Below, piece after piece: positions 1 through 9,071 of a stretch of DNA of 64,000 bases. The notes below the pieces were generated by a model, which did not search any database, was not told where the DNA came from, and was given only the letters and a program-made list of their open reading frames with translations. Every line of letters begins with the position of its first letter. The first letter of the stretch is position 1. The stretch lies in NCBI GenBank assembly GCA_030446715.1, contig JAUJMU010000008.1, positions 186,001-250,000 on the forward strand. The letters are read 5' to 3'. The DNA comes from Cytophagales bacterium. GTDB lineage: Bacteria > Bacteroidota > Bacteroidia > Cytophagales > 172606-1. Position numbers and translations under genes: made by a program.

Positions 1-770
1 GCCACCGGCGGCACATCATCAAGGTCATTTTCCGGCTCGTCGGGCAAGTGAATATCCTTGAGCTTGTACATATCGAAGTATTTCTTCGGCGCAATGTAGG
101 GGCTGTGCGGGCGGTGGAAGCCTACCAGAAAGAAGAAAGGTTTATCCTTTACTTTTTCCAGCGCCTTTACGGCCTCATCGGCCAGTTGGGTATCGGGCAG
201 CATGTCTTTGTCGGCTACCGGGTCGGCGGCCAGAAAATTAAGGGTAGCGGCAATGTGCCGGCCGGGCGTGTAGTCGGTCAGCTTCTGCTCATTGTACACG
301 TGGGTTTTGGGCGGGTAGACAATCTGGTCCCAGGCGGGCTCGTCTTCGATGTTTTTCCGGCTTTTGTCTTTCGCCGGCACCCCGTGGAAGCCTTTGCCGA
401 ACCGGGCGGTGACGTAGCCATTGCGCTTAAAGAACATGGGCATGGTAACGGCAGTGGGCAGATGATCCCGGAAATAGGTACTGTTGCCGAATACCTGCGT
501 GGTATCCGGCCGCAGCCCGTTGAGAATCGACACGCGGCTGGGGTTGCAGAGGGGAACCTGGCAGTAGGCTTTGTTGAATTTAACCCCTCTTTTGGCCAGC
601 CGGTCCAGGTTCGGCGTTTTTACCAGCGCGTGCCCGTAGGTGCTCATATCGGCGTTTAAATCATCAACGATAATAAAGAGCACGTTTTTCTTCACGGGTG
701 CCGGGGGCCCGGGTGGCTGCCAGGCGGCCGCCAACAACCCAAAGAAGATAGAAATCCACACCTGAAGCAT
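1..770 (-). CDS. Sulfatase, iduronate-2-sulfatase-like (3' end beyond window)
   Basis: The reading frame is open from an ATG at 770 down to the window edge, about 256 codons, so the C-terminus is missing. The start gives a hydrophobic N-terminus (MLQVWISIFFGLLAAA) that looks like a signal peptide. The metal-site aspartates lie in FIIVDD (about residues 35-36), and the formylglycine motif is CNPSR at about residues 75-79, fitting C-x-P-S-R of type I sulfatases. The visible part ends in a segment like the LPxxxxDDLxDVPP region of iduronate-2-sulfatase relatives. It should hydrolyse sulfate esters of glycans in the periplasm or outside. It is the last visible gene of the minus-strand cluster, 410 bp downstream of another sulfatase. 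The family is certain; the substrate cannot be read from sequence. Confidence 0.9.
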   Translation of the reverse strand, partial: MLQVWISIFFGLLAAAWQPPGPPAPVKKNVLFIIVDDLNADMSTYGHALVKTPNLDRLAKRGVKFNKAYCQVPLCNPSRVSILNGLRPDTTQVFGNSTYFRDHLPTAVTMPMFFKRNGYVTARFGKGFHGVPAKDKSRKNIEDEPAWDQIVYPPKTHVYNEQKLTDYTPGRHIAATLNFLAADPVADKDMLPDTQLADEAVKALEKVKDKPFFFLVGFHRPHSPYIAPKKYFDMYKLKDIHLPDEPENDLDDVPPV

Positions 771-1180
771 ACAGCTGAAATTGATTTGGGTTAAAATTTT
801 GTTTTGTTTATGGGCTGCACTTCGGACCAGTCCTTACAGTCAGGCAAGGATAGCCGCCCGGCAGGGCCCGCGTCCACCCCTGCGCTGGTCCACGCGCAGT
901 TCAAGTCCGTACGGGTCAGAAACAGCCGGTAAAATTCCGGTGGAACGCGGATACAATAAATGGAGAAGCCCTTCCGGACAGACAAGTGCCGGTAATGCTC
1001 CTTTTGTACTGAACTTTTTTAAGTTTTCTTTTAACTATTTTCTTGATCGGATCATAAAAGCCGGTACCAGAAACACTGGCTTCGCGGCGAGTGCGCCGAG
1101 CCCGGCGGGCACAACAGTACGGAAAGCGTACGGTTACAACGGAATGGCTACTGGCAGCAATACGAATCGCAACATTTTCA
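771..1180 (-). other. Gap between two sulfatase genes, possible gene remnant
   Basis: This 410-bp stretch has no convincing gene. On the minus strand a frame at 791-985 encodes about 64 residues rich in aromatic residues and cysteine, ending just upstream of the next sulfatase. A short hydrophobic start (MLRFVLLPVAIP) lies near 1174 but stops after 13 codons. It may be the stub of a deleted secreted enzyme, but I cannot name a family. Confidence 0.3.
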
Positions 1181-2563
1181 CTACAGCTTTTCCGCGTTTA
1201 GCGGTTCGTACGCATCATTGTAATGATACCCGGGAAAGGAGTTGCGGGGCGCGGGTAAAAAGTCGTGCGTCTGGTTCATCCAGTCGCCCAGTATTTTCTG
1301 ATAATCGAGCACCACTTGTTTATAGGCCGGATCAGCCGCCAGATTATGCCATTCGCCGGGGTCTTTTTCCAGGTCGTATAGTTCTACTACCGGGCGGGGT
1401 GCCCCAAAATACCATTGCTTCAGCCTGGGAGCCAGGCCGCCCATCTTATGTAAACTATCAATGGCCTGGAAAGCGGGCGAAGTCAACCGGTCAAGCGTCG
1501 GCATGGGGGCTACCTCGGGCCGGAAGTTGTGGATGAGTTTATACTTTTTGGAAATGACGGCCCGGCCCGGTTCCCAGTTGTCGTGCCAGTTGCGTTCGGT
1601 AAATACGTACTCGTGTAGGGGTTGGGTGCCCCCTTTTAAATACGGCACCAGCGATTTGCCGGTCATGCGGGGCAGCAGGGGAGCGCCGGCGGCTTCCAGC
1701 CAGGTAACCGGCAAATCCATCAGCGAAACAATGTCGGTGGCTACCCGGCCGGCTTTGACCTGACCGGGCCATTTAATCAGGAGGGGCACGTTAACGCCGG
1801 CTTCGTACAGGGTGCCTTTGGCCCGGGGGAAAGGCATGCCGTTGTCACTCGACACCACAATGATGGTATTGCCGGTCAGGCCCTGCTTTTCGAGTAGGGC
1901 CAGTATCTGGCCGCAGTCCTGATCGAAGCGGGTGATGTAATCGTAATAGTAGGCCAGGTCCTGGCGGGTACCGGGCGTATCGGCCAGGAAACCGGGTACC
2001 CTTACGTTTTTAGGGTCGTGGGGCGGGTTCACGGCGCCCGGCTTATAGGGGCGGTGCGGGTCGGTGGAGCCAAACCACAGGAAAAACGGTTTGTTCCGGG
2101 GCCGCTGGCTGAAGAAAGTAGTCAGGTCTTTATCCCCCTTGAAATCAAACTGCTGCTCGATGCCTTTCTGGTGCACCTTGCGGTACGCCCCCGTAAAATA
2201 GCCCTGCTTTTTGAGCGCTTCCACAACCGAAGGAAATTCGGGCAATACATCTACGTGCAAGCGGGAGGAGCCGGTAGTATGCGGTACCCGCCCGGTCAGC
2301 AAGGCGCCGCGGCTGGGGCTGCACTGCGGACTGGCTACGTAAGCGCGGGTAAAGCGCACGCCTTCGGCGGCTAATTTATCCAGGTTAGGCGTACGAACCG
2401 CTTTGTTGCCGTAGCAACCTAAATCAGCGGCAGTCTGGTCATCGGAAAATAAGAAGACAATGTTGGGCGGCGTGGCCGCGAAGCCTCCGGCGCTTGCCAG
2501 CAGCCATACTACGAAGCCTATTCCGGCGGGAACAAGTGATCTTACGGGGTTGAATATGCTCAT
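1181..2563 (-). CDS. Secreted sulfatase, heparan N-sulfatase-like
   Basis: This 460-residue protein has an N-terminal signal peptide (about residues 1-30, hydrophobic run GIGFVVWLLASAGGFAA). The sulfatase core follows: metal-binding DD at about 41-42 in VFLFSDDQ, and the formylglycine motif CSPSR at about 81-85. Further core pieces are SGKWH-like GAYRKVH, DPHRPYKP and the SSDNGMPFPRAKGTLYEAG segment typical of sulfamidase-type proteins. The length is normal for family S1. It lies 72 bp downstream of the sugar-porter gene and probably shares its transcript. It likely removes sulfate from sugar residues before uptake. It resembles the sulfatase at 46675-48159 in the PFPRAK region, so the two may belong to related subfamilies. 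The exact substrate is unknown. Confidence 0.93.
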   Translation of the reverse strand: MSIFNPVRSLVPAGIGFVVWLLASAGGFAATPPNIVFLFSDDQTAADLGCYGNKAVRTPNLDKLAAEGVRFTRAYVASPQCSPSRGALLTGRVPHTTGSSRLHVDVLPEFPSVVEALKKQGYFTGAYRKVHQKGIEQQFDFKGDKDLTTFFSQRPRNKPFFLWFGSTDPHRPYKPGAVNPPHDPKNVRVPGFLADTPGTRQDLAYYYDYITRFDQDCGQILALLEKQGLTGNTIIVVSSDNGMPFPRAKGTLYEAGVNVPLLIKWPGQVKAGRVATDIVSLMDLPVTWLEAAGAPLLPRMTGKSLVPYLKGGTQPLHEYVFTERNWHDNWEPGRAVISKKYKLIHNFRPEVAPMPTLDRLTSPAFQAIDSLHKMGGLAPRLKQWYFGAPRPVVELYDLEKDPGEWHNLAADPAYKQVVLDYQKILGDWMNQTHDFLPAPRNSFPGYHYNDAYEPLNAEKL

Positions 2564-2635
2564 GTATTTCTGATTAAAATCTGTTCAAATGTACCGAACC
2601 GGTAAATATCCGTAATTGAACCGGTTTTACGAACG

Positions 2636-4015
2636 TCAATGTCCGGCTACAAAAATGCCTTCTATTTCTTCCAGCGTTTTCCCTTTGGTTTCCATCAGAA
2701 TTCTTAAGCAGAACAGTAGGTTAAAGGCACTGAAACCGGCGAATATCCAGAATACCCCCGCTGCGCCCACGTTTTCCAGCAGCCAGGGAAAAAACTGCCT
2801 GACCAGCCATACCGCCATCCACAGGGATAAAGTACAAAGGGAAACGGCCTTTACCCGTACATCCCCCGGGAAGATTTCGTTGATGAGAATCCAGGTGATG
2901 GGGCCCAGGGAAAGGGCAAAGCAGGCAATGAACAGCAGGAGCATCGCCAGTAACAAGGGGCCATTGGTATAACCGGTATAAAAACAGGCGCCTACTACCA
3001 CCAAAGCGCTGATGATGCCCGAAAATCCCAGAACCAGCAAGGGTTTGCGCCCCAGTTTATCCGATTGGGAAATAGCCACGCCGGTAAAAACGACATTCAC
3101 CACCCCGATAATCACCTGGGAATATAGGGCATCCTCCGTGTTCAGGCCGGCGGCGGCAAAAATCTTAGGCCCGTAGTAAATAATGGCGTTGATGCCGCTG
3201 AATTGCTGAAACACCGCCAGCAGTACCCCGATGAGCAACAGGGGACGGATGTCTTTACTAAACACGGTACGTACGGATTGCCTGTTTTTTACCATCGAAG
3301 CGGTTATAGCGGTATATTCAGCCGCTGCGGCCGGTTCGCCCCGAACGGCTTGCAGAATGGCCAAAGCCCTGCCGGTTTTGCCCCGTAACAACAGCCAGCG
3401 CGGACTTTCGGGCACCAGCAACAGCGCCAGCATAAAGAGAAGCGAAGGAATGGCCATTACCAGGAACATGCTCCGCCAGACTTCCTTCTGCAAGAGTGCG
3501 CTTAACGGCGAATCACTGGCCTGACTCCTGGCGGCCAGGTCTGCCAAAAAGGCATTCGAGAAATAAGCCAGTAAGATGCCGACGGTAATCGCCAATTGAT
3601 AAAGCGCAATCATTTTTCCCCGGGAACGGGCCGGCGCAAATTCGGCAATGTACATCGGCGAAATAACGGAAGCTACCCCCACGCCGATGCCGCCCACCAG
3701 CCGGTACCAGACCAGCATTGCCGCTGAACCGGACCAGGCGCAGCCTACCCCGGAGGCCAGGAAAAGTACGGCCGACAGGATCAATACATTTTTACGGCCG
3801 ATGGTATCGCTTAACAAGCCGGCCACAATCACGCCGATAATACTGCCCAGTAAACCGCTGCTTACAAACCAGCCTTCCATCACCGCGTCCATCGTAAACT
3901 GCCGGTTCACCAGTTCGATGATACCCGAAATAACGGCCGTATCAAAACCAAACAACAAGCCGCCCAGCGCCGCGGCGAAACAAATAAAGCCAGTGGTTTG
4001 AATGCTTTTTATCAT
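2636..4015 (-). CDS. Sugar porter, major facilitator superfamily
   Basis: An inner-membrane hexose or pentose transporter of about 459 residues with 12 predicted membrane helices. The start at 4015 (MIKSIQTTGF) is preferred to an in-frame ATG at 4054, because the latter runs back into the preceding gene, which ends at 4038. Sugar-porter signatures are visible: GGLLFGFDTAVISG in helix 1, SDTIGRKN in the loop 2-3, PESPRWLLLRG after helix 6, QQFSGINAIIYYGP in helix 7 and the C-terminal ETKGKTLEEIE. It sits downstream of hexose-phosphate isomerase and kinase genes, which fits uptake of a free monosaccharide followed by phosphorylation. The gene is intact although its neighbours are broken. The transported sugar is unknown; proton symport is usual for this family. 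Confidence 0.93.
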   Translation of the reverse strand: MIKSIQTTGFICFAAALGGLLFGFDTAVISGIIELVNRQFTMDAVMEGWFVSSGLLGSIIGVIVAGLLSDTIGRKNVLILSAVLFLASGVGCAWSGSAAMLVWYRLVGGIGVGVASVISPMYIAEFAPARSRGKMIALYQLAITVGILLAYFSNAFLADLAARSQASDSPLSALLQKEVWRSMFLVMAIPSLLFMLALLLVPESPRWLLLRGKTGRALAILQAVRGEPAAAAEYTAITASMVKNRQSVRTVFSKDIRPLLLIGVLLAVFQQFSGINAIIYYGPKIFAAAGLNTEDALYSQVIIGVVNVVFTGVAISQSDKLGRKPLLVLGFSGIISALVVVGACFYTGYTNGPLLLAMLLLFIACFALSLGPITWILINEIFPGDVRVKAVSLCTLSLWMAVWLVRQFFPWLLENVGAAGVFWIFAGFSAFNLLFCLRILMETKGKTLEEIEGIFVAGH

Positions 4016-4037
4016 GGCTGATTCAAGAGAGTCCGGG

Positions 4038-4525
4038 CTACCGGTTATAATCATCGTCGTAGCGTTTAATATCCTCTTGCTGCCAGTCGCCGAAGGCTAC
4101 TTCCAGGACCCGGATGGGCTTTTCGCCGCTGCACGACAGGCGGTGCCTTTCGTTCACCGGTATCCAGATCTCGTCGCCGGCCTGGTAGGTGCGGATCGTG
4201 TCTCCCACCTGGATGGTGGCATCATCATCCAGCACGATCCACAACTCGGCGCGGCGGGTGTGCGATTGCAGGCTCAGCCGCTGGCCGGGAATAACCGTCA
4301 TGAGGCTTACAGTGCAGGCCTCGTTGTGGGCAAATTGCTTAAAAGAGCCCCAGGGTCGTTCTACAAATTTGACGGGTGGCTTGTCAGCCGGAATGGCTAA
4401 GTCTACATTTTGGGTAGTGCTACAAATAGGGTGCTACCTGAATTTGAAAACTTGGTTCAATGTGGTATTAAGGGTGGTTTTGAACTTGGAGCAGCACCCT
4501 ATTTGTAGCACTACCCATTTTGCAT
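4038..4525 (-). pseudogene. Small cupin phosphomannose isomerase, split by a 105-bp MITE after codon 3
   Basis: The 87 residues read from the ATG at 4301 are the C-terminal part of a single-domain cupin like the isomerase half of ManC. The frame continues upstream through a typical ERPWGSFKQF segment but then runs into an inverted-repeat element (4412-4516), where an in-frame stop occurs. Removing the element and one copy of its 5-bp target duplication restores an uninterrupted frame from an ATG at 4525, giving about 125 residues starting MQNVDLAIPADK. The insertion therefore cuts the gene within its first codons and strips its start. Translation could at best begin at the internal Met at 4301, losing 38 residues including the conserved PWG motif. 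It would interconvert mannose-6-phosphate and fructose-6-phosphate. Family assignment is firm; loss of function is inferred. Confidence 0.85.
4412..4516. mobile_element. 105-bp MITE with perfect 24-bp terminal inverted repeats
   Basis: The two ends, 4412-4435 and 4493-4516, are perfect inverted complements over 24 bp and begin GGGTAGTGCTAC. The element is flanked by a direct repeat ATTTT at 4407-4411 and 4517-4521, a 5-bp target-site duplication. It has no coding capacity. Beyond the perfect termini the inner sequence is imperfectly symmetric. A degenerate relative lies at 39678-39772. No transposase with matching ends is in the window; the IS630-type element here has different ends and uses a TA target, so it is not the obvious helper. 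Confidence 0.92.
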
Positions 4526-4547
4526 GATCGTATTATTTGGTTGGTGA

Positions 4548-6319
4548 TTACGCTTTGGTCCGTACGTAGGCTTTGAGGGTTCCGCACGGCTGATCCTGGC
4601 TTTCCCCGTAGGGCCGGATGCGATAAGCGCCTACTTGAGCCGGAATAATAAATGTTTCGGCATAATGCACTACGAAAGGGGTAAATGCCCCGCCCGGGCT
4701 CTCTACGAGTGCTTCCCGCCCTTCCACCAGGTTGAGCACATGGACAATGCCGTGGGTGTTATGCAGCACCGGTCTGGTGAACCAATGCCGGTGGGTTTCT
4801 ATGAATTCAGTTTCGTGCAACCCGGTCCGTTCTTCTACCCAGCCCTCTCCTTCGGCTATCTTTTCTACCCGGTTTAAGAGGTTTTCTTTGGTCCAGGAAG
4901 CAGTGCGGTTCCATTGAATGTTCTTTTCCCCGTGGGCGATACTGATCGGCCGGGGTTTGCCGTCCAGCCCGACGCGGCCCCAGTCCCATAATTTAAAGGT
5001 GAAAATATAGGGCGTGACGCTGATTTCCAGCACCATGCCGTTGGTACCGGAGCAGTGGACCGTGCCCGCGGGGATGAGGATGTGGTCATGCTTTTTTACC
5101 GGCCATTTCGCTACGTACGCTTCCGCGTCAAATTGTCCAGTAGTTTGTGATTCGCGCAATTGCCGCATCATTTGCCTTGGTTCGGCATTTTCTTTCAGGC
5201 CCAGGTATACGCAGGCATCTTCGGCGGCATCCAGCATGTAATAGCTTTCGTCCTGGGTATAGGGCATCCCGAAATGTTCCCGGATGTATTCGGTCAGGGG
5301 ATGCACCTGCAAACTCAGGTTGCCGCCTCCCACTGTGTCCAGGAAGTCGAACCGAATGGGAAATTCATCGCCAAACCGGGAATACACCGGGGCGCCTAAT
5401 AATTCTTTGGGTTGGTAGAAGACCATGTTCAGGGCGGGTATTTCGAAGCGCACGTCGCCAAAGCCCAGCACCAGGCTGTTTTCCTCGGGAACGCAATCAA
5501 AACACCAGGCATAATTAACCGCAGCGCGATCCAGATCACACACTTCTTTCATCCACTGCCCGCCCCAGGGGCCGGGGTCGAAGAAGGGCACCACGCGGAA
5601 CGGCCGGGTAGCCGCCCCGCGCAGGCCGGTCCGCACGGCCTCGCCGCTGACCATTTTGGGTTGCCCGGGGATTACGGTATCCAGCACATAATCCCACTCC
5701 ACTTATGGATCAACGTCTTTTTGAGGCGGTCGCCTACCCGCCAGTCTACGAAGTAAGCCCGTTTGTACTGGAGGGCCCCGTCTTCATTTTTATTTTCGGC
5801 GCCCAGGTTACTGGCTTCGTTCCGGCGAAAACGCAATTGCCCTTCCCAGCGCGGCATATCGGCGTACACCAACAGGTCGGCCTCGGCGAGCAAAGAAGCA
5901 CCCGTACCGTAAAGTAAAACCACGCCTTCGGTGATGGCTTTTAGGATGTTCTGCGCTTTAGCAAGCCGGTTTTTATCGAAGAAATCGGTGATGTGCAGGC
6001 GGGTAAGGTACCCAAATACGCGGTCATCGGTTACGTCGGGGTAAACCAGCTGGTCAATTTCGGCCGGACTTTTATGGGCATCCTCCGCCAGGCAGGTGTG
6101 TACCGGTTGCAGGGCCCGGATAAAGGCGGGTAACACTTCCTCCTGGTTTACGCCCACGTAACATTCTACGGCTACCACCATCTTTTTGCCCGCAAACCGG
6201 CCCCGCTCTTTTTGCAGTTGCTCCCCGATGGCTTCCCAGCCTTGCCGGCAGGCCTCTTCAAATCCCGGTACGGGAACAAAGGGATATTTATCGTAATTAG
6301 ACGATCCGGTTGTATTCAT
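4548..6319 (-). pseudogene. Class I mannose-6-phosphate isomerase, frameshifted by a 5-nt insertion
   Basis: Two adjoining minus-strand frames form one protein of about 590 residues. The N-terminal part (6319 down to about 5690, start MNTTGSSNYDKYPF) ends at KKTLIHKW; the C-terminal part resumes at WDYVLDTVIPGQPK. At the junction the bases TGGAGTGGGAT look like a 5-nt near-tandem duplication of TGG(A/G)(G/A), shifting the frame by -1 relative to the upstream frame. The C-terminal half carries the zinc-type isomerase core: GGGNLSLQVHP, TQDESYYML and HDHILIPAGTVHCSG. A GTG at 5702 could restart the second half as a separate 384-residue polypeptide containing the catalytic core. It lies 6 bp downstream of the ROK kinase gene. 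Expected role: mannose-6-phosphate to fructose-6-phosphate. Partial activity cannot be excluded. Confidence 0.82.
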
Positions 6320-6325
6320 AAACGG

Positions 6326-7258
6326 TTAGCATTCAAATAATAAGGTGGCACCCAGTATGGCTGCCGTATCGGGGTATTGCGCCGGGCGGATCAGTGGCTG
6401 CCCCCAGGGACACCAGGCTCTTTCGGCAATAAATCGGTCGAAATAAGGTATAAGCGTGTCACTCGCATTTGAAATGCCGCCTCCGATCACAATTACCTCG
6501 GGGTCATAGGCGTGAATCAAATTGACTAACCCCACCCCCCAGGCTTTCAGGCAATGGTTTTGAAGCACCATCGCTAATGCATCGCCTCGTTTAGACAAGT
6601 CAAAAATAGCGGCCAGGTCTATTCTGCTAACTTCCTTCAAGCGGCTCTGTTCAAACAGGGGATTTTTGCGGGCCGCTTCTCCGATCATCCAGGTAGAAGC
6701 CACTGCTTCCACACAGCCATACTTGCCGCAACTGCAAATCCGGTCTTTATTGGTAAAGTCGATAATAAAATGCCCACCCAGAATGCCCGCCTGAAAATGT
6801 TTTCCCCGCAGTATTTGCCCGTTTATAATGGCAGCCGTGCCGTATCCGGTACCCAGCGTGACCATGACCATATCGGAACTGCCGTTGCCGGCGCCGTATT
6901 TCCATTCGCCGAGGCAGGCCAGGCGGGCGTCGTTTTCCATCTTGAAAGCCATACCCAATTCCTGGCAGGCCCAGGCGGCCAAATCCAGGGCAGGCGCATG
7001 TTCGTATTTGCCGCTGGTACCGATTACCCGGTTTTGACCGGTATCTACCAGCCCCGGGAAAGCCATGCCCAGGCTGGAAACCGGTCCGGTGTGCGTCTGC
7101 TTCATGAGCCGGAGGATGTGGTCTTTGATGAAAGGCAAATGAACCCGTAGTCCTTTCCCGGCGGCCGCTTCCATCACGGCGCTGGCCAGCAGGCGGCCGT
7201 CGGCAACGATTCCTGTTTTTATTCGGGTTCCGCCAAGATCAATACCAATCACGTTCAT
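6326..7258 (-). CDS. ROK-family sugar kinase
   Basis: A 310-residue cytoplasmic ROK protein without a DNA-binding N-terminus, so a kinase rather than a NagC-type repressor. The ATP-binding motif is DLGGTRIKTG (about residues 7-16). The catalytic aspartate lies in MENDARLACLGEWKYG, and the zinc-binding cluster is CSCGKYGC followed by VEA. The ExGH sugar-contact motif common in glucokinases appears as ILGGH, so the glutamate is not in its usual place, as in other divergent Bacteroidota ROK kinases. It starts 2 bp after the stop of the cupin glucose-6-phosphate isomerase remnant and ends 6 bp before the phosphomannose isomerase, so the three form one operon. It probably phosphorylates glucose, mannose or fructose with ATP. 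It is intact although the isomerases on both sides are broken. Confidence 0.9.
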   Translation of the reverse strand: MNVIGIDLGGTRIKTGIVADGRLLASAVMEAAAGKGLRVHLPFIKDHILRLMKQTHTGPVSSLGMAFPGLVDTGQNRVIGTSGKYEHAPALDLAAWACQELGMAFKMENDARLACLGEWKYGAGNGSSDMVMVTLGTGYGTAAIINGQILRGKHFQAGILGGHFIIDFTNKDRICSCGKYGCVEAVASTWMIGEAARKNPLFEQSRLKEVSRIDLAAIFDLSKRGDALAMVLQNHCLKAWGVGLVNLIHAYDPEVIVIGGGISNASDTLIPYFDRFIAERAWCPWGQPLIRPAQYPDTAAILGATLLFEC

Positions 7259-7490
7259 GCTTACGCTTTTACGAGTCGCGGTTTTCCATCTCTATTCACC
7301 AATCTTGCCGCAAAGCCATTTCTGGCAATTTCCTCATAATCGTGGCCGGCATCCGAGGGCCAGCAAGCCCCGAACGACAACAAGGCTGAACCCGTATTGG
7401 CAACCCGGTGGGCGGTGTGCGCCGGTATGTAATGCAAACTGCCCGGATGCATCTTCTCGGTGCGTACACGGCGGTCGCGACTCATTAATA

Positions 7491-8557
7491 CTAAGATGAA
7501 ATTATTGATGCGTATTTAGAAAAGGGAACAAGGTAGTCTGGATGAGTAGTTTAGGTTCTTGCCAGTACTGATGCAGGATTAGCTCAATGCGTTGCTCAAC
7601 CTGATGAAGCGTTTCGAAGACGCGGCATTTGAGTTGTCGGCGCAGTTCCTTGAAAAACCGCTCGACGGGATTAAGTTCCGGATAAGCGGTAGGCAGAAAG
7701 AGTAGCGTTAAGTCGGTCTGTGCTTTAGCGGCACGGTGGCAAGCGGCTTTGTCGGGCACCAGCGTAGTGGCTTTAGCCGTGTGCTCAAGGAGTTGCCGGG
7801 TAAAGATTTGGAAGCACTCGGTAGTCATACCAGGTAGAAAGACGGCAAACAGGTCACCATTGTAAGGACAAATGGCCGTGAACAAATGGCCGAACTGGTA
7901 GCCGATCCTGATGGGACAAATAGGCCGCTCTCCCAGGGGCATCCATCTTCTTTGGGTATCCGTACGCGTGCCGCAGCGCATCTCATCTTGAAAGCAGATG
8001 CTGCTGGCAGGCACGGATTGAGTCAGAGAAGAGAAGTTTTTTTAAAAACTTCCCCACCTGCTTCATCCTTCCGCACATTGCTGGGACGGCCGGTTTTGAG
8101 CTTGATCTTTAAGCGTTGGAAGAGTTTACTGATGCCACTTTGCTTATATCCTACCCCAAAGCTGTTTTTGATCCAGTCGGCGATCTGCTGCTGAGTTAAA
8201 GGCGTAGTAGCATCCCTAAAAAGGCCCCGCAGGCGGGTGATCTGACTGTAGCTCAACTTGCCTGCTGTCCCTTCAAAAGGATAAGTAAGCATTCCGGCAA
8301 GACCTTCCTGCTTGTAGCGCTGCCAGAGCACCTGGCTTTGGCGTGCCTTTAGGCCGATTCTTTCGCCGGCTGCTAGTTGAGTGGTCGAAGTGCCTTCTTT
8401 CAGGTAGCGCACAAATCGGACGTAGTCCCGGTAGCGGGAGTGCTTTTGGGTGCGTTCCATCTCTTGTAGCTCGGCGACACTCTCCTTGATTAAGCTCGGG
8501 TAATCTTTGCTTTTGCCACTCATTTCACCAATATACGCATTGCTAATTTCATTTTAG
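7491..8557 (-). mobile_element. IS630-family insertion sequence, 1067 bp
   Basis: The element is bounded by TA dinucleotides at 7489-7490 and 8558-8559, the TA target duplication of IS630/Tc1-mariner elements. Its imperfect terminal inverted repeats share CTAA(G/A)ATGAAATTA and ATGCGTAT in both ends (7491-7520 and the complement of 8530-8557). It carries one transposase encoded in two overlapping frames. The DDE residues appear intact, so it may be active. It interrupts the cupin glucose-6-phosphate isomerase gene. Confidence 0.93.
7502..8523 (-). CDS. IS630 transposase made by -1 frameshift
   Basis: The upstream frame (8523 to 8023, 166 residues, start MSGKSKDYPSL) holds the helix-turn-helix DNA-binding half, with a second HTH-like segment TQQQIADWIKNSFGVGY. 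The downstream frame (ending 7502) holds the catalytic half. They overlap at a run of seven A residues on the minus strand (about 8037-8043), where slipping back one base turns KKTSLL-stop into KKNFSSLTQSV and on into the catalytic domain. Catalytic residues are the D of CFQDEMRCG, the D of VPDKAACHRA and the E of NPVERFFKELRRQLK. Programmed -1 frameshifting at A-rich heptamers is known for IS630 elements, so this is probably normal expression and not damage. Confidence 0.88.
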
Positions 8558-8804
8558 TATTATGCTGAACTGGCTGCCTTCTCCCCGGATGCCCCAGTGA
8601 AACTCGCCCCGGTCTGACTGGGCGTGAAAGTGCCCGCGGGTCATGAAATACTCTTCCCCTACCTGGCCCGGCTGGAGTTTTGTGATTCCGAAGAACAGGC
8701 CGCCGGTAGTGCCTTCCGGCACGGGAAAAACAGACTTCTACTTCATAGGCCAGTTGATCTCCTGCCATTTGCGCTCTGGCGGATGGTTATCTTAAAAGTA
8801 GTGG

Positions 8805-9071
8805 CCGCACCATCGGTTGCTCCGGCCTTCCCGGAAAATACATCCACCGGGGATATCATTCGTCGCCAAAAGCGGGCACCGAATAAACGCCCCAGTGGAA
8901 ATAAATGCCGAATTTGGTGTCTTTAAACCATTCCAGGGTTTCATCGTGCCCGCTCAGCGAATTCCAGTCTTCGGTGTAGGCTTTCTCTTTTTGCCCCTGA
9001 CCGAAGGCAGCGGTCGTGGCAACGGCCAAGAGCGTAAAAAGTAGAATTTTCGGGTAAGCGTGATGCTTCAT
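8805..9071 (-). pseudogene. N-terminal remnant of GH29 alpha-L-fucosidase
   Basis: The frame starts at 9071 with a signal peptide (MKHHAYPKILLFTLLAVATTAAFGQ) and continues into the hallmark GH29 N-terminus WFKDTKFGIYFHWGVYSVPAFGDE. It then meets TGA where the family has a tryptophan (EWYPR), consistent with TGG to TGA. The same frame reads on as YPRWMYFPGRPEQP and then loses similarity near 8805, where the catalytic barrel has been deleted and the isomerase remnant begins. The start codon overlaps the stop of the upstream symporter gene as ATGA, so the two were translationally coupled. It indicates that the cluster once acted on alpha-L-fucosides. No functional protein is expected. Confidence 0.82.

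Larger units (their letters stand above)
7261..8786 (-). pseudogene. Cupin-type glucose-6-phosphate isomerase, broken by a 1-nt shift and an IS630 insertion
   Basis: Both flanks of the IS at 7491-8557 encode parts of one cupin isomerase. Upstream of the IS the segment LAYEVEVCF continues as PVPEGTTGGLFFGITK and MTRGHFHAQSDRGEFHWG only after a one-base shift at the T run near 8725 (TTTTT where TTTT is expected). Downstream of the IS the protein resumes as MSRDRRVRTEKMHPG, SLHYIPAHTAHRV and CWPSDAGHDY. Deleting the IS and one TA copy rejoins the halves in frame (SQFSIILMSRD). The metal-binding histidines (GHFHAQSDRGE and HTAHR) are preserved. The 5' end is missing: an in-frame stop lies at 8787-8789 and the sequence runs into a GH29 remnant. 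The gene is dead twice over. It would have linked glucose-6-phosphate and fructose-6-phosphate. Confidence 0.8.

Noticed and set aside
781-1536. Long plus-strand open frame over the sulfatase gap and 3' end
   Set aside because: It runs antisense to a well-supported sulfatase, has low-complexity basic composition and no family resemblance; a shadow of GC-rich coding sequence.
7502-8523. IS630 transposase as a frameshifted pseudogene
   Set aside because: The overlap lies on a seven-A slippery run and the DDE residues are intact, so -1 frameshifting is the likelier explanation.
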